DNA of 64,000 bases from a virus, in the IMG/VR virus record IMGVR_UViG_3300036800_000311, positions 41,538 through 105,537 of that record, one strand, 5' to 3'. Shown here in pieces: positions 41,352 to 49,678 of the stretch. The notes beneath the pieces are model-generated. The model ran no database searches, was not told the origin of the DNA, and saw only the letters and a program-made list of their open reading frames with translations. Position 1 is the first letter of the stretch. Each line of letters opens with the position of its first letter. Both the position numbers and the translations under genes were made by a program.

Positions 41352-42779
41352 ATGGCCTCCCCGCTGGCGAAGACGAGCGAGGTTACCGATCGGATGCCCT
41401 ACGAGGCGTTCATCGATCTCAAGACGCAGAGCGACGGGGATCAAGGGTTCGAGCCAGTCGTCCTTCCGGATTTCCTCTTCGATTTTCAGCGCGCGATCGT
41501 GGAGTGGGCGGTCCGCAAGGGCAAGGCGGCGATCTTCGCTGACTGTGGTCTCGGGAAGGCGCCGATGTCCCTAGCCTGGGCCGAGAATGTGATCCTCCAC
41601 GCTAAGCGTCCCGTCCTGATCCTTGCGCCACTGGCCGTCTCCGCTCAACTCGTGGCGGAGGGGGAGAAGTTCGGCGTGGAGTGCGCTATCTCGCGGGACG
41701 GGACGGTCAGGCCACGGGTGACCGTCACGAACTACGAGCGGCTCCATCACTTTCGGCCCGAGGACTTCGCTGGGGTGGTATGCGACGAGTCGAGTTGCAT
41801 CAAGTCTTTCGATGGGGTTCGCCGCAGGCTCGTGACGGACTTCATGCGGAAGATGCCCTATCGGTTGCTGTGCACCGCGACGGCCGCGCCGAACGACTAC
41901 GTGGAGCTCGGCACGTCCAGCGAGGCGCTCGGCTACCTGGGCCATATGGACATGCTCTCTCGGTTCTTTACGAATAAGGATAAGACCTCGAAGGCGAGGG
42001 TGGGACGCTGGCGGGCCGAGTCCCCCGAGACCCGAGCGGAATGGCGCTTCAAGGGGCACGCCGAGGATCCGTTCTGGCGCTGGGTAGCGTCCTGGGCGCG
42101 GGCGATCCGTAGGCCGTCGGATCTCGGCTTTGAAGACGGTCTCTTCCTACTGCCGTCGCTAGACGTCCGCGAGCATGTGATCGCGGCGAGGACGCAGCGC
42201 GAGGACACGCTCTTTGACCTTCCCGCACAGGGCCTTCGCGAGGAGCGCGACGAGTCGCGCCGGACGATTACGGAGCGCTGCGAGGCGGCGGCGGAGTTGC
42301 TCGCCGACGCCGACTCGGCCGTGGCGTGGTGCCAGTTGAACGCGGAGGGGGATCTCCTGACGAAGATAATCGACGGGGCGGTTCAGGTCAGCGGTGCGGA
42401 TAGCCTAGAGGCGAAGGAGGAGGCGCTTACGGCCTTCTCGCGGGGAGAGGTTCGCGTCCTGGTGACCAAGCCGAGGATCGCCTCCTGGGGTTTGAACTGG
42501 CAGCACTGCCATCGGACAACGTTCTTTCCTAGTCACTCCTTCGAGGAGGCCTATCAGGCTATTCGGCGTTTCTGGCGGTTCGGCCAACGCGAGCGAGTCG
42601 TCGTAGACATGGTGACGACCGAGGGTGGGATCAACGCCCTGAAGAGTCAGGCTCGGAAGGCGGAGCAGGCGGAGCGGATGTTCGCCGCCCTGGTCGGCCA
42701 CATGAACGAGGCGCTGTCGATTCGCCGAGCGGAACCGTACGATGAGGAAGTAGGCGTGCCGGAATGGCTGATGTGGTGA
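41352..42779 (+). CDS. SNF2/DEAD-type phage helicase
   Basis: 475 residues, ATG directly after the previous stop. IFADCGLGKAPMSLAWAEN is Walker A (GLGKA, with Ala for the usual Thr/Ser after Lys), CDESSCIK is the DEAD-like motif II, LCTATAAPND is motif III, and SWGLNWQHC...QAIRRFWRFGQ gives motifs V and VI. Phages often carry this helicase next to an SPPF methyltransferase, as here. DNA translocation is likely, partner unknown. Confidence 0.85.
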   Translation: MASPLAKTSEVTDRMPYEAFIDLKTQSDGDQGFEPVVLPDFLFDFQRAIVEWAVRKGKAAIFADCGLGKAPMSLAWAENVILHAKRPVLILAPLAVSAQLVAEGEKFGVECAISRDGTVRPRVTVTNYERLHHFRPEDFAGVVCDESSCIKSFDGVRRRLVTDFMRKMPYRLLCTATAAPNDYVELGTSSEALGYLGHMDMLSRFFTNKDKTSKARVGRWRAESPETRAEWRFKGHAEDPFWRWVASWARAIRRPSDLGFEDGLFLLPSLDVREHVIAARTQREDTLFDLPAQGLREERDESRRTITERCEAAAELLADADSAVAWCQLNAEGDLLTKIIDGAVQVSGADSLEAKEEALTAFSRGEVRVLVTKPRIASWGLNWQHCHRTTFFPSHSFEEAYQAIRRFWRFGQRERVVVDMVTTEGGINALKSQARKAEQAERMFAALVGHMNEALSIRRAEPYDEEVGVPEWLMW

Positions 42780-42804
42780 CGATGAACGGAGAAGGGAGCG
42801 CTAC

Positions 42805-43788
42805 GTGCCGATAGCTGAGCAGGAGATAGCCGAGCGATACGCGCTCTACTGCGGGGACGCGATGGAGGTCCTACCGACCCTCCCGGCCGAGTCGATGGGA
42901 CTGTCGATCTACTCGCCTCCGTTTGTCACCGAGAGGGGCGGCGCGCTGTACACGTATACGTCTTCGCCTCGGGATCTCTCGAACTCGCGGACCTACGTAG
43001 AGTTCATGGAGCACTACGGTTTCATCGTCCGCGAGATCGAGCGGGTGACGATGCCGGGCCGTATGAGCGCGGTTCACTGCGCAGACATCCCAACGGGCAA
43101 CTCTGGTCGAGACGCCCTCTCGGACTTCCCCGGGGATATCATTCGGCTTCATCGCGAGATCGGCTTCGACTACGTTGCTCGATACCACGTCTGGAAGGAG
43201 CCGCTGACCGTTCGGAACCGGACGATGAAGAAGGACCTGGCGCATCGGACGCTGACCGAGGACTCGACGCGCTGCTCCGTCGCCTCGGCGGACTACCTTC
43301 TGATCTTCCGCAAGCACGGAGAGAACCCGGTTCCAGTGGCCCATCCCGATGGCCTGATGGAGTACGCGGGTGAGCGGCCGATCCCTGCGGAGTTGATGTC
43401 CTACCGCGGTTGGACGGGGAACCAGCGGGAGAACCGCTACTCGCACTGGATCTGGCGCCAGTACGCCTCGGCGTTCTGGGATGACGTTCGACTTGATCGG
43501 GTACTCCCATACCGGGAGGCTCGCGACGATGAGGACGAGCGCCACGTCCATCCCCTCCAACTAGACGTCATAGATCGCTGTCTCGTCCTCTGGTCGAACC
43601 CAGGGGAGACGGTCCTGACGCCGTTCATGGGTGTCGGCTCGGAGGTCTACGGTGCGGTCCGTCAGGGGCGACGTGGGATCGGGGTGGAGTTGAAGCCGAG
43701 TTACTTTCGGCAGGCGGTCAAGAACGTCAAGGCGGCGGAGACGGACGCTCGCGGGCAGGACGTCCTGATGCTCGGGGACGCGGTATGA
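42805..43788 (+). CDS. DNA methyltransferase (N4/N6 amino type, SPPF)
   Basis: 327 residues from GTG 42805 (GGAGAAGGGAG upstream). GDAMEVLPTLP leads to IYSPPF (motif IV). TPFMGVGSEVYGAVRQGRRG is motif I, giving a motif IV-before-I order (beta class). HPLQLDVIDRCLVLWSNPG is also typical. The pairing with the adjacent helicase is a recurrent phage module. Likely modifies phage DNA against restriction. Confidence 0.85.
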   Translation: MPIAEQEIAERYALYCGDAMEVLPTLPAESMGLSIYSPPFVTERGGALYTYTSSPRDLSNSRTYVEFMEHYGFIVREIERVTMPGRMSAVHCADIPTGNSGRDALSDFPGDIIRLHREIGFDYVARYHVWKEPLTVRNRTMKKDLAHRTLTEDSTRCSVASADYLLIFRKHGENPVPVAHPDGLMEYAGERPIPAELMSYRGWTGNQRENRYSHWIWRQYASAFWDDVRLDRVLPYREARDDEDERHVHPLQLDVIDRCLVLWSNPGETVLTPFMGVGSEVYGAVRQGRRGIGVELKPSYFRQAVKNVKAAETDARGQDVLMLGDAV

Positions 43789-44291
43789 CCGGCCAGGAGG
43801 GGCGCGCGACGCCCGCGCCCCGGAGCAAGTCCCCCGACACGGTCCTCCCGGGCGACGTCGTCATACCCAGCTCCGGCCCGTACGCCAAGATCCAGTGTCG
43901 CGTCGTCGACGTCCTCCGACCGCGGCCGTCTCAGTACGACCTCAAGATCGTCCCGACGATGCCGCTGGCGAAGGTCTGGTCGGTCCGGAGCTCGATGCGC
44001 GTGAGGGTCGTCCCGCCGGATCCGCTGGCCTTCGATCCGGACTGGTGCGTCGCGCCGGGCGAGACCCTCCGGGAGTGGATCGAGGAGAGCGGACTCTCGG
44101 TTCGCTCCACCGCCACGATCTGCGGCCGGATGCCCGTCGAGCGGATGGAGGCGATCATCGCCGGGGATGAGCCGATCACCGACGTCGACGCCGAGGCGCT
44201 GGCCCACGGGACGGGCATCCCTGATCGGCACTGGCTGGCACTGGAGCGGTTCTACCGTCAGGGTCTCGCGGAGGGGAGGAAGCGGCTGTGA
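43785..44291 (+). CDS. XRE/HigA-like HTH protein
   Basis: 168 residues (ATGA overlap). Residues 1-80 are a small beta domain; residues about 85-165 are an XRE/HigA fold (PGETLREWIEESGLSVRSTA, ERMEAIIAGDEPITDVDAEA). No toxin gene is next to it, so a phage regulator is more likely than an antitoxin. Confidence 0.65.
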   Translation: MTGQEGRATPAPRSKSPDTVLPGDVVIPSSGPYAKIQCRVVDVLRPRPSQYDLKIVPTMPLAKVWSVRSSMRVRVVPPDPLAFDPDWCVAPGETLREWIEESGLSVRSTATICGRMPVERMEAIIAGDEPITDVDAEALAHGTGIPDRHWLALERFYRQGLAEGRKRL

Positions 44292-44785
44292 GCGAGCGGA
44301 CCTACAGCATCGCGGTCGACTTCGACGGGGTGATCCACAGTTACACGTCGCCGTGGATCACGGCCGAGGTCATCCCAGACCCACCGGTCCCTGGAGCAAT
44401 CGACTGGCTGAACGAGATCAGCAAGCGCTTCAAGGTCATCATCTTCACGATACGCGGCAAGACCGGCGCAGGGCGGGATGCCGTCAAGGCGTGGCTCTGG
44501 GAGCACGGCTTCGAAGCCGCGGGTGCGGGCAGCGACCTGGTCGTCACTGCAGAGAAACCCCCAGCGCTGATCTATCTCGACGACCGCGCGGTGCGCTTCG
44601 ACGGGACGAACTTCCCGACGTCCGAGGAGATCCGCGATCTGGTCCCCTGGAACAAGAAGACGAAGGGCGATGCCTCCGAAGCCTGCGGCCGCCTGCTCGT
44701 CGGCCAGGGCGGCGACACGTGGGATCCGACCTGCGTGCTGCCCGCGGGGCACAGGGGCGCCTGTCGGCCCGAGACCGGCCGATGA
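44288..44785 (+). CDS. HAD-superfamily hydrolase
   Basis: 165 residues from GTG 44288. Motif I AVDFDGVIHSY (nucleophile Asp), motif II VIIFTIRG, and LIYLDDRAVRFDG (motif IV) match small phage HAD phosphatases. The extra C-terminal 35 residues have two Cys. May act on nucleotides or DNA ends. Confidence 0.8.
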   Translation: MSERTYSIAVDFDGVIHSYTSPWITAEVIPDPPVPGAIDWLNEISKRFKVIIFTIRGKTGAGRDAVKAWLWEHGFEAAGAGSDLVVTAEKPPALIYLDDRAVRFDGTNFPTSEEIRDLVPWNKKTKGDASEACGRLLVGQGGDTWDPTCVLPAGHRGACRPETGR

Positions 44786-45147
44786 GCCCATCGGGTGCCA
44801 CGCTGGATCGGGTGCTCGAGGTCCTGGGCGAGCATCGGTTCGTCTGGGCGTCGGAGCGGGACCTCCAGGCGGGGGTCGCGAGCGCGCTGGAGTTCTGGGG
44901 CCTGACCGTCGAGCGCGAGGTCCGAGTCGACGCGCGCAGCCGCCTCGACCTTCGGGTCGATCGCGTCGGGATCGAGGTCAAGGTCAAGGGGTCCTGGCGG
45001 GACGTCCTCCGCCAACTCGAGCGCTACGCCCTCCTGGACTCCGTCGACGCCCTCGTGCTCGTGACCGCCTGCCCGTCTCACGCCCGGATCGTCGGTCGCC
45101 CGGTCGGCAAGCCGCTCCACCTCCATCGCGTCGGCTCCGGACTGTGA
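44782..45147 (+). CDS. PD-(D/E)XK nuclease-like protein
   Basis: 121 residues (ATGA overlap). VEREVRVDARSRLDLRVDRV followed by GIEVKVKGS gives the D...ExK core, and LRQLERYA is the usual downstream helix. It directly precedes the SNF2 helicase with a 4-base overlap, so the pair may act together on DNA. Confidence 0.75.
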   Translation: MSPSGATLDRVLEVLGEHRFVWASERDLQAGVASALEFWGLTVEREVRVDARSRLDLRVDRVGIEVKVKGSWRDVLRQLERYALLDSVDALVLVTACPSHARIVGRPVGKPLHLHRVGSGL

Positions 45148-47912
45148 GGACGTACGGGACCCTGCGCTTCGGCGAGGACAAGGGTCGCACCTTTGGCGGC
45201 TCGTTCTGGATCATCTCCGCGGAGCCGCACGTCACGATGCGCCTGAAGCGGATCTTCGGACGGGTGGACCCGAGGCGGGACGGAACCCTCGTGATCAGCG
45301 ACACGCCGGAGACCGCCGCGGACCTGGAGTGGGTGCTGGGGCGCTGGCCGCTCGTCCTGGACGAGGCGTCCCGCTCCCGCCTGGAGGTCGCCGCCCGCGG
45401 CTACCGAGAGTCGCAGGAGGCCGTCGACAAGATCTTCGGCGGGGATCGCCTTCCCTTCCGGATGACCCCGGCCCGCGAGCCCCGCGACTACCAACTGGTC
45501 GCCGCGGACGTGACGCTGACCACGGGGCGCCTGCTCCTCACGGACGACATCGGACTCGGGAAGACGTTCACGGGCCTGCTGGTCCTCCGTGACCCCGAGG
45601 CCCGTCCGGCCCTCGTCGTGTGCCCGACCCACCTGACCCGTCAGTGGCTCGCGGAGCTGCACATCAGCTTCCCGACGCTGAGGGGCCACATCGCCCAGCG
45701 GGCCACGCCGTACAACCCGTCCCTCCGGAGGGACATGGGCGGGCACTACCCCGACGTGCTGATCATGTCCTACTCGAAGCTCGCGGGCTGGTCCCAGCAC
45801 CTCGTCGGCTGGGTCCGGACGGTCATCTTCGACGAGATCCAGGACCTCCGCGTGGCGGGATCCCAGAAGTACACCGCGGCGGCGATGATCGCGGACGCGG
45901 CGCGCGTCAAGCTCGGGATGACCGCGAGTCCCGTCTACAACTACGGCGGCGAGATCTACAACGTGATGCGGATCCTCGACGTGGACGCGCTCGGCACCCG
46001 AGCGGAGTTCGTCCAGGAGTGGGGGGCGGAGAGCGGTAAGAAGGTCGCGGTGAGGGACCCGCGCGCCCTGGGATCGTTTCTCCGGGAGGAGAACCTCATG
46101 CTGCGGCGCACCCGCGCGGACGTCGGCCGCGAGCTCGGGGACCTCGTCCGCGTCCCCCACGACGTCGACGCGGACCCGGACGTGATCGAGCGGGAGACGG
46201 CCGACGCGACGAGCCTCGCGACGCTGATCCTGAGCGGCGACGGCAACCGTCAGGAGCGGTTCCAGGCGGCGGGCGACCTCGACTGGCAGATGCGCCGGGC
46301 GACCGGACTGGCGAAGGCGCCGTACGTGGCGGCGTTCGTCCAGCTGCTGCTGGAGTCCGAGGCGAAGGTGGTCCTGTTCGGATGGCATCGGGACGTGTAC
46401 GCCGCCTGGCAGGAGCGCTTCCGCAGGGCCGAGATCGGGTTCGTGATGTACACCGGGAGCGAGTCGCCCGCCGCGAAGCAGCGCGCGAAGGACGCCTTCC
46501 TCGACGACGACGACTGCCGCGTCTTCGTGATGTCCCTGCGGTCGGGGGCGGGCCTCGACGGCCTTCAGCAGGCGTGCAGCGTCGCGGTCTTCGGGGAGCT
46601 CGACTGGTCCCCGGCGATGCACGATCAGTGCCTCTCGGCCGACACGGAGATTTTGACGCCTGGCGGATGGGCTCAGATGGGCGAAGTCGCTACGGGCGAC
46701 GAGGTAGCCGCGTTCGATCGCGAGACGGAGGAGATCTCGTGGCGGCCAGCGCGGCGCGTTATCGAGCGTGGCCTTGCAGGCGGTGAGGAGATCTATGAGA
46801 TGAAGTTGCCGGGCGTAGATCTACGCGTAACCGGCGATCATCGCATCGTCTATCAGCAGTCGTGCGGCGCGGGTCACCGCAAGATGAGTGGATGGAAGGT
46901 AGATACGGCTGCCAAACTAGCCAGTGGTCGTAGTTGGTATCGCATCCCAGTTGCTGGCTACGAAGAGGGCGTAGGCATACCGCTGACCGACTCCGAATTG
47001 TCGTTTCTCGGATGGTGGATCACGGACGGCACCCTGTCGAACCAGCGGACGCGCGCGACGCCCGGACTCGTCATCTGCCAGGCTCAAGCGTCGCCGCATA
47101 ACGGGCATATTCGTCAGACCCTTGACGGTTGCGGGTTCGCCTGGACGGTCGCCGTCCGTGACGTCGGGTCCCAATTTGATCGTCGGTCGCCGATGCTTCA
47201 CTATTCCGTACCTAAGAAGAGGTCGACAACACGCCTCGGGCGCGGATGGGAGGAGTTAGCGCCATACCTCGACAAGGATCTATCGCCCCTGCTCGACGAT
47301 ATGACTTCCAACCAGCTCGCAGTGTTTATGGAGGCGGTCCATTATGGGGACGGGGACAAGCAGGGTAAGGTGGTCCCAGGGAAGGGTGTTCAGCGGAGTT
47401 ACCACGTCGGTACCGCCAGGCGCCTATTCGCCGATCGCCTCCAGTCGCTCCTCATTCGTCGCGGGTGGAGAGCAAACGTCATCGAGAAGAAGACCCCCCT
47501 GGGCCGACCATACTTCAAGATCAATACGAAGCCTGGGGCGATCCGCTCGATAAAGGGTAGCCAGCAGTTCTTACGCGTAGACCCCAGGGAGGGCGAGCGC
47601 GTCTGGTGCGTTGAGAACGACCTCGGTACCCTGGTCGTCCGTCGGCACGGTAAGGCGGCGATCGTCGGAAACTGCCTCGGCCGCCTTCATCGCGACGGCC
47701 AGGACGACCCGGTCGTCGGGTACTTCTTGACGTGCGACTACGGATCGGATCCGACGGTGATGGAGGTGCTCGGCGTCAAGCGCGGGCAGGCGGAGCCGAT
47801 GATGGATCCGACGGTCGAGTTGTTCGAGCGGATGGAACCCCGAGGCGATCGCGTGAGGATGCTCGCACGGTCCGTCCTGGACCGCGGAGTAGGGGCGAGG
47901 GTCCGAGCGTGA
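45144..47912 (+). CDS. SNF2-family helicase, interrupted by an intein
   Basis: 922 codons from GTG 45144; 574 after removal of the 348-residue intein (496-843). LLLTDDIGLGKTFTGLLVLR is Walker A; VVCPTHLTRQWLAEL motif Ia; FDEIQDLRVAG motif II; LGMTASPVYN motif III; FVMSLRSGAGLDGLQQAC motif V. Motif VI (QCLGRLHRDGQ) is rebuilt only after splicing. Probably a DNA translocase in replication or repair. Confidence 0.9.
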   Translation: MRTYGTLRFGEDKGRTFGGSFWIISAEPHVTMRLKRIFGRVDPRRDGTLVISDTPETAADLEWVLGRWPLVLDEASRSRLEVAARGYRESQEAVDKIFGGDRLPFRMTPAREPRDYQLVAADVTLTTGRLLLTDDIGLGKTFTGLLVLRDPEARPALVVCPTHLTRQWLAELHISFPTLRGHIAQRATPYNPSLRRDMGGHYPDVLIMSYSKLAGWSQHLVGWVRTVIFDEIQDLRVAGSQKYTAAAMIADAARVKLGMTASPVYNYGGEIYNVMRILDVDALGTRAEFVQEWGAESGKKVAVRDPRALGSFLREENLMLRRTRADVGRELGDLVRVPHDVDADPDVIERETADATSLATLILSGDGNRQERFQAAGDLDWQMRRATGLAKAPYVAAFVQLLLESEAKVVLFGWHRDVYAAWQERFRRAEIGFVMYTGSESPAAKQRAKDAFLDDDDCRVFVMSLRSGAGLDGLQQACSVAVFGELDWSPAMHDQCLSADTEILTPGGWAQMGEVATGDEVAAFDRETEEISWRPARRVIERGLAGGEEIYEMKLPGVDLRVTGDHRIVYQQSCGAGHRKMSGWKVDTAAKLASGRSWYRIPVAGYEEGVGIPLTDSELSFLGWWITDGTLSNQRTRATPGLVICQAQASPHNGHIRQTLDGCGFAWTVAVRDVGSQFDRRSPMLHYSVPKKRSTTRLGRGWEELAPYLDKDLSPLLDDMTSNQLAVFMEAVHYGDGDKQGKVVPGKGVQRSYHVGTARRLFADRLQSLLIRRGWRANVIEKKTPLGRPYFKINTKPGAIRSIKGSQQFLRVDPREGERVWCVENDLGTLVVRRHGKAAIVGNCLGRLHRDGQDDPVVGYFLTCDYGSDPTVMEVLGVKRGQAEPMMDPTVELFERMEPRGDRVRMLARSVLDRGVGARVRA
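46629..47672 (+). other. Intein in SNF2 motif VI, lacking penultimate His
   Basis: 348 residues, Cys1 (CLSADTEILTPGGWAQMGEV) to IVGN, followed by Cys+1. Block B is VTGDHRIVY. The LAGLIDADG helices are LSFLGWWITDGTL and AVFMEAVHYGDGD. The usual HN ending is replaced by GN, which in some inteins slows or alters C-terminal cleavage. Codon choice is visibly less GC-rich than the flanking helicase, suggesting recent entry. Confidence 0.85.
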
Positions 47913-48061
47913 TGAGTCTCCGCCGACCGGGGCAGATCTACCCCGTCTCTCACCACTGGCTCTACTGGGAGTTGTTCTGGCGCCAGGCGGAGTCTCGCCG
48001 CGACCTGGCCTCCCGGTGGCGCGCGTTCGCGAGGCGCGTCGACGGATGGATTAGTCCGTGA
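47909..48061 (+). CDS. Small Trp/Arg-rich protein (49-50 aa)
   Basis: GTG 47909 or ATG 47912, both overlapping the helicase stop. Sequence begins MSLRRPGQIYPVSHHWLYWE; aromatic and basic. Unknown. Confidence 0.5.
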   Translation: MMSLRRPGQIYPVSHHWLYWELFWRQAESRRDLASRWRAFARRVDGWISP

Positions 48062-48859
48062 GCATCCTTCGACTCTTTCCGGGCATCGATCCCGATGAGT
48101 TGATCGTCGGCGCGAAGCGCGACCATAAGCCCGTTGGGACGGTGTGCCTGTTCTCGGGGGGGAACGACTCGTCTGTGCTCGCGCATCGTTGCCACGAGCA
48201 CTACTCGGCGCTCGCGTTCATCGACACCGGCACGGCGCTGCCGGGCGCTGATCGTCCTTGAGTCCGGCGACGCGTATCGGCGTCTGGTGCTCGGGATCAA
48301 GGAGAACCCGCCGCCGGGGTGGCGTCCGTATGGCTTCCCCGGCCCCGCTGGTCATAACCGGACGTACAACCAGATCAAGGAGCGCCAGCTCCGCCAGCTC
48401 CGAGCACGGCTGCAGGAGGGACACAAGCGGGGGGCGCGTGTGCTATTCCTGACCGGGATTCGTCGTGGGGAGAGTCAGCGCCGGTCGAAGCGGATGCCGA
48501 TCACGAGCCACGGCGCGATCCGGTTCGTGAACCCGCTGATCGACTGGTCCGACGCCGACATGCGCGCCTACCGCTCAGAGCACGAGCTACCGGAGTCCGA
48601 CGTCGCGGCTTTGATCCACCGCTCAGGGGAGTGCAACTGCGGGGCGTTCGCGGCACCGGGCGAGCGGGAGATGCTCGCCTCTCTGTGGCCGGAGTGGTTC
48701 GAGACGACGATCGGAAGTCTTGAGCGCGAGGCCGAGGCGCGCGGGATCGCATCGTGCCGGTGGGGCGAACGATCGGTAGGGCCGATCCCGGATGACGCTG
48801 GCGCGCTCTGCTCGGATTGCCAGATGCGACTCAACGTATCGGCTGACGTGGCGCCGTGA
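48058..48859 (+). pseudogene. PP-loop ATPase (PAPS-reductase-like), frameshifted
   Basis: GTG 48058 opens with the PP-loop CLFSGGNDSSVLAHRC and FIDTGTALPG, then stops at TGA 48259. The remainder (IVLESGDAYRRLVLGIKENP, FPGPAGHNRTYNQIKERQLR, FLTGIRRGESQRRSKRMP, CNCGAF) continues in the +1 frame to 48859. A 10-base duplication (GGCGCTGCCG then GGCGCTG near 48235) explains the shift; removing 10 bases restores one frame, though about 15 residues usual here would still be missing. Intact members resemble phage phosphoadenosine-type proteins near modification genes. Confidence 0.65.
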
Positions 48860-49347
48860 GCGGCCGCCCCGTCCCCGCCTGGCAGTCCCGCCGGTTCGTG
48901 CCGGAGAAGACCGCGGACCCGCTCACCTCTCCCGTCGGCGGCGGGAAGTCTCCATACCGTCTTGGCCGAGACTTCGAGGCGGCGGTCCGCGGACAGCTCG
49001 AGCGCCGCTCCTACTTCGTGATGCGAGCCCACGCGAGCAAGGGCAAGATCGACCTCCTCGCCGTCGGCAGGGTCACGACCGGGATCGGGATCTCGGGCCT
49101 GTTCATCCAGTGCAAGCGCCGGGGCGACATCGGCTCGACCGAGTGGAACGATGTGTGGGGAATCGCGGAGGCCGCGGGGGGCTGGCCCGTCGTCTGCTTC
49201 CGCCCGAGCCCGAGGAAGACTGCCTACTACCGGCTCGACGCGCCTCGCGAGCCGCGCCGCCCGGGGCGCCCCTGGACGCAGTTCGACCCGACGGATTGCT
49301 CTGTTGTCATTGTCCCGCCGACGCTGCCGCTCGGGCGCGCGACGTGA
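48856..49347 (+). CDS. Holliday-junction-resolvase-like PD-(D/E)XK nuclease
   Basis: 163 residues from GTG 48856. GRDFEAAVRGQLERRSYFVM, KGKIDLLAVG and LFIQCKRRG give the E...D...QxK core of Hjc/YraN-like nucleases. Could resolve recombination intermediates produced by the RecT system. Last gene before promoter element 7. Confidence 0.7.
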   Translation: MSGRPVPAWQSRRFVPEKTADPLTSPVGGGKSPYRLGRDFEAAVRGQLERRSYFVMRAHASKGKIDLLAVGRVTTGIGISGLFIQCKRRGDIGSTEWNDVWGIAEAAGGWPVVCFRPSPRKTAYYRLDAPREPRRPGRPWTQFDPTDCSVVIVPPTLPLGRAT

Positions 49348-49352
49348 CCTAC

Positions 49353-49360
49353 GGTATACT
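49353..49360 (+). promoter_or_regulatory. TATACT promoter-like element 7, before HTH-ThyX genes
   Basis: GGTATACT, predicting a start near 49367 and a 30-base leader with AAGGAGGAG before TTG 49397. Confidence 0.55.
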
Positions 49361-49396
49361 GCCAGTACCCGCTTGAATGATCGAAGGAGGAGTAAG

Positions 49397-49678
49397 TTGA
49401 CCGCCGAGGCAACCGAGGAGCAGGACCTAGTTCGAGCGAGTGAGATCGCGGCGATGCTGGGACTAAAACAGCCGAACGTTCACGCCTGGCTGCGTCGCCG
49501 CGGCATCAAGCCCGTCGCGAGGGACGAGGCCCGAGGCTGGAAGCTTTACTCCCGGGCGGAGATCGAGCTGGCCCGCGACGCGTGGGTCTCTACCGGCGGG
49601 ACGGCGACGGGCGGCGCGGACGCGAACGAGAAGCGCCGGGCGGCGGCGCTCGCGCGCTCCGCGGCGAGGGCGTCATGA
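49397..49678 (+). CDS. MerR-like winged-helix DNA-binding protein
   Basis: 93 residues from TTG 49397, chosen for the strong AAGGAGGAG upstream and absence of ATG/GTG. VRASEIAAMLGLKQPNVHAW then RRRGIKPVARDEARGWKLYS is a MerR/excisionase-type fold. Ala/Arg-rich tail. Could regulate thyX, coupled to it by ATGA. Confidence 0.65.
   Translation: MTAEATEEQDLVRASEIAAMLGLKQPNVHAWLRRRGIKPVARDEARGWKLYSRAEIELARDAWVSTGGTATGGADANEKRRAAALARSAARAS

Noticed and set aside
43785-44785. Toxin-antitoxin pair (HigA-like plus HAD protein)
   Set aside because: The HAD protein has hydrolase motifs and is not a known toxin type; more likely independent genes.
45078-46622. Long leftward frame opposite the SNF2 helicase
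   Set aside because: Antisense shadow; helicase motifs are clear on the plus strand.
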